Origin: Bacillota bacterium
Lineage (GTDB): Bacteria; Bacillota; Limnochordia; Darwinibacteriales; Darwinibacteriaceae
Assembly (NCBI GenBank): GCA_012518325.1
Contig: JAAYSR010000151.1
Span: forward strand, 1-11,620
DNA: 11,620 nucleotides
Reading direction: 5' to 3'
Positions 10,548 through 11,620 of this stretch are shown one piece after another. Each line of letters starts with the position of its first letter. The first letter of the stretch is position 1. A program made the position numbers and the translations under genes. Under the pieces are notes generated by a model. The model was not told the origin of the DNA, ran no database searches, and saw only the letters and a list, made by a program, of their open reading frames with translations.

Positions 10548-11620
10548 AGGGTGCGGGCGAGGGGCCTCCCCAGAACAGGCAAAAGGTGCACATCCCGCTC
10601 CGTTAAGCTTCCCCAGATCATCAGCAGGAGAAAATACAGGACAAAGCCGGTTAAAAGCGCGATCAGGCTCACGCCGCTGTGGGCTGTCAAAGAGGCCAGA
10701 GTGTCCTGGGCAAAATACATCCAGAGGGCAGCCCCGGCTGCAGTCAGGGCCGGGTACAAAACGCTGTGGCGAAGGCTTACCGCTTTGCCGATCCTGCGCC
10801 AGACCGACCAGGAGTTGAGCAGGGCAATGACCGTCCAGCCGATTGTGGTGCTCCAGGCCGCCCCTAGGATGCCGAACCTGGGATCAGCAAGGAGAAAATA
10901 GTTCAGGGCAAACTTGACCGCGACACCGATGGCTAAATTGCGCACCGGAATCAGCATGTCGCCTAAACCCTGCAAAATACCGGTGGCAGCCTGAATCAGG
11001 CCTAAAGTGACAGTGCCGAAGGAAAGGATCTGCAGATGCACACCTACCTGACTGTAGCCAAAGAGCATTTTGCTTAAGGGCTCTCCCAGGACAAACAGGG
11101 CTGCGCAGGAAGGAATCCCGAAAATCAGGGCAATGCGCAGGGCTTCCTGGGAGCGGTGCCTGACCAGCCTTTTGCTCTGCAAAGCCCAGGCTTCAGAAAT
11201 GGCCGGCACCAAACTTGTGGCCAGGGCCACTGTAACCACGTTGGGAAACTGGGACAGCGTCAGCGCCATGCCCAGATGGCCCAAACCTTCCCGGATCTGA
11301 TCGGGTGAAAAACCCGCCAGCTGCATGCGGGTGGGTATCAGCAGGCTGTCTGCCAGCTGCATGACTGGCCACAAAATGGTGGCTACCACAGCCGGGAAAG
11401 CCAGCGCTGTCAGTCTGAGGGCCAGTCCGGATACTGATTCGCTCCTGCTTGCAGTACGCTTGGGAGGAATCGCGTCCAGAAGCGTTTCATGCCTAAAGGC
11501 ATAGTAAACTGCCAAAACCAGCCAGCCGGCAAACTCACCGGCAATAAATCCCCAGGCAATGCCGGTAACGGCTAGCTCCACCCCCCTCGGCCGCAGCCAA
11601 AGGACTGCCAGCACCGTCAC
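10520..11620 (-). CDS. spoVB: SpoVB-like polysaccharide/lipid flippase (MATE/MOP superfamily), partial
   Basis: The window shows the C-terminal 366 residues of a polytopic membrane protein; the 5' end lies beyond the right edge. About ten hydrophobic segments alternate with short loops. Charged and polar sites such as 'ILWPVMQLADSLLIPTRM' and 'SLVPAISEAW' match the second half of MOP-family exporters (Polysacc_synt_C). 'ATGILQGLGDMLIPVRNL' is also typical of the SpoVB/YabM and YtgP group. These proteins are held to move lipid-linked precursors across the membrane; SpoVB serves the spore cortex. The name rests on family resemblance and on its place beside mazG, as in Bacillus (spoVB-yabN). MurJ/AmJ-like or other polysaccharide flippases are possible alternatives. 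The gene ends inside the convergent mazG, sharing 28 bases. Confidence 0.78.
   Translation of the reverse strand: MTVLAVLWLRPRGVELAVTGIAWGFIAGEFAGWLVLAVYYAFRHETLLDAIPPKRTASRSESVSGLALRLTALAFPAVVATILWPVMQLADSLLIPTRMQLAGFSPDQIREGLGHLGMALTLSQFPNVVTVALATSLVPAISEAWALQSKRLVRHRSQEALRIALIFGIPSCAALFVLGEPLSKMLFGYSQVGVHLQILSFGTVTLGLIQAATGILQGLGDMLIPVRNLAIGVAVKFALNYFLLADPRFGILGAAWSTTIGWTVIALLNSWSVWRRIGKAVSLRHSVLYPALTAAGAALWMYFAQDTLASLTAHSGVSLIALLTGFVLYFLLLMIWGSLTERDVHLLPVLGRPLARTLYAWGFLRR

Noticed and set aside
1..11620. CRISPR array, insertion sequence, toxin-antitoxin pair or defence system
   Set aside because: No regularly spaced direct repeats, transposase or typical small paired ORFs were found; here MazG is the housekeeping pyrophosphohydrolase and is not next to mazEF.

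Overview
The window looks like chromosomal DNA of a spore-forming Firmicute of the Clostridia type, with moderate GC. The reasons are a sporulation and division gene run (spoVB-like, mazG, HU gene, spoIID, yabP, yabQ, divIC/ftsB, yabR-type S1 gene, DUF501, ppx/gppA), strong Shine-Dalgarno sites, GTG and TTG starts, two tRNAs with encoded CCA, and U-tract hairpin terminators. I see no prophage, transposon, CRISPR array or defence island. The genus cannot be fixed from the sequence.

Left part (1-4470). A tRNA-Lys(CUU) on the minus strand has a consensus promoter and terminator. Divergent from it is a small VOC/glyoxalase-fold gene with its own consensus promoter. Next come a DsbA/FrnE-like thiol oxidoreductase and a secreted UshA/YfkN-type 5'-nucleotidase, both on the minus strand. 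Divergent from the nucleotidase is a two-gene envelope operon: a membrane-anchored DUF4097 (toastrack-like) beta-solenoid protein and a small membrane protein resembling DUF6249, closed by a strong terminator.

Middle part (4470-6530), all minus strand. A DUF501 gene and an overlapping ppx/gppA phosphatase gene run into tRNA-Leu(UAA). The tRNA has its own promoter, placed over the end of ppx, and a terminator, followed directly by a YueI-family gene. The DUF501 reading frame has no ATG, GTG or TTG at its conserved N-terminus. A CTG codon four bases after a near-perfect Shine-Dalgarno is the best start, unless a base is missing from the sequence.

Right part (6565-11620). The minus-strand run spoIID, yabP, yabQ, divIC, yabR serves spore engulfment, cortex formation and division; yabR has a perfect sigma-A promoter of its own. 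Facing it on the plus strand are the HU gene and mazG. A SpoVB-like MATE/MOP flippase, cut by the window edge, converges on mazG and overlaps its end by 28 bases. The S4-domain gene yabO (rqcP), expected after mazG in many Firmicutes, is not here; spoIID lies in that interval.

A recurring layout is a terminator placed just ahead of a same-strand gene with little room for a promoter (tRNA-Leu to yueI, yabR to DUF501, HU to mazG), which suggests expression by read-through. Overall this is an ordinary housekeeping and sporulation region. The points most worth checking are the DUF501 start, the ppx/tRNA-Leu overlap, the toastrack operon and the cysteine-less SpoIID.
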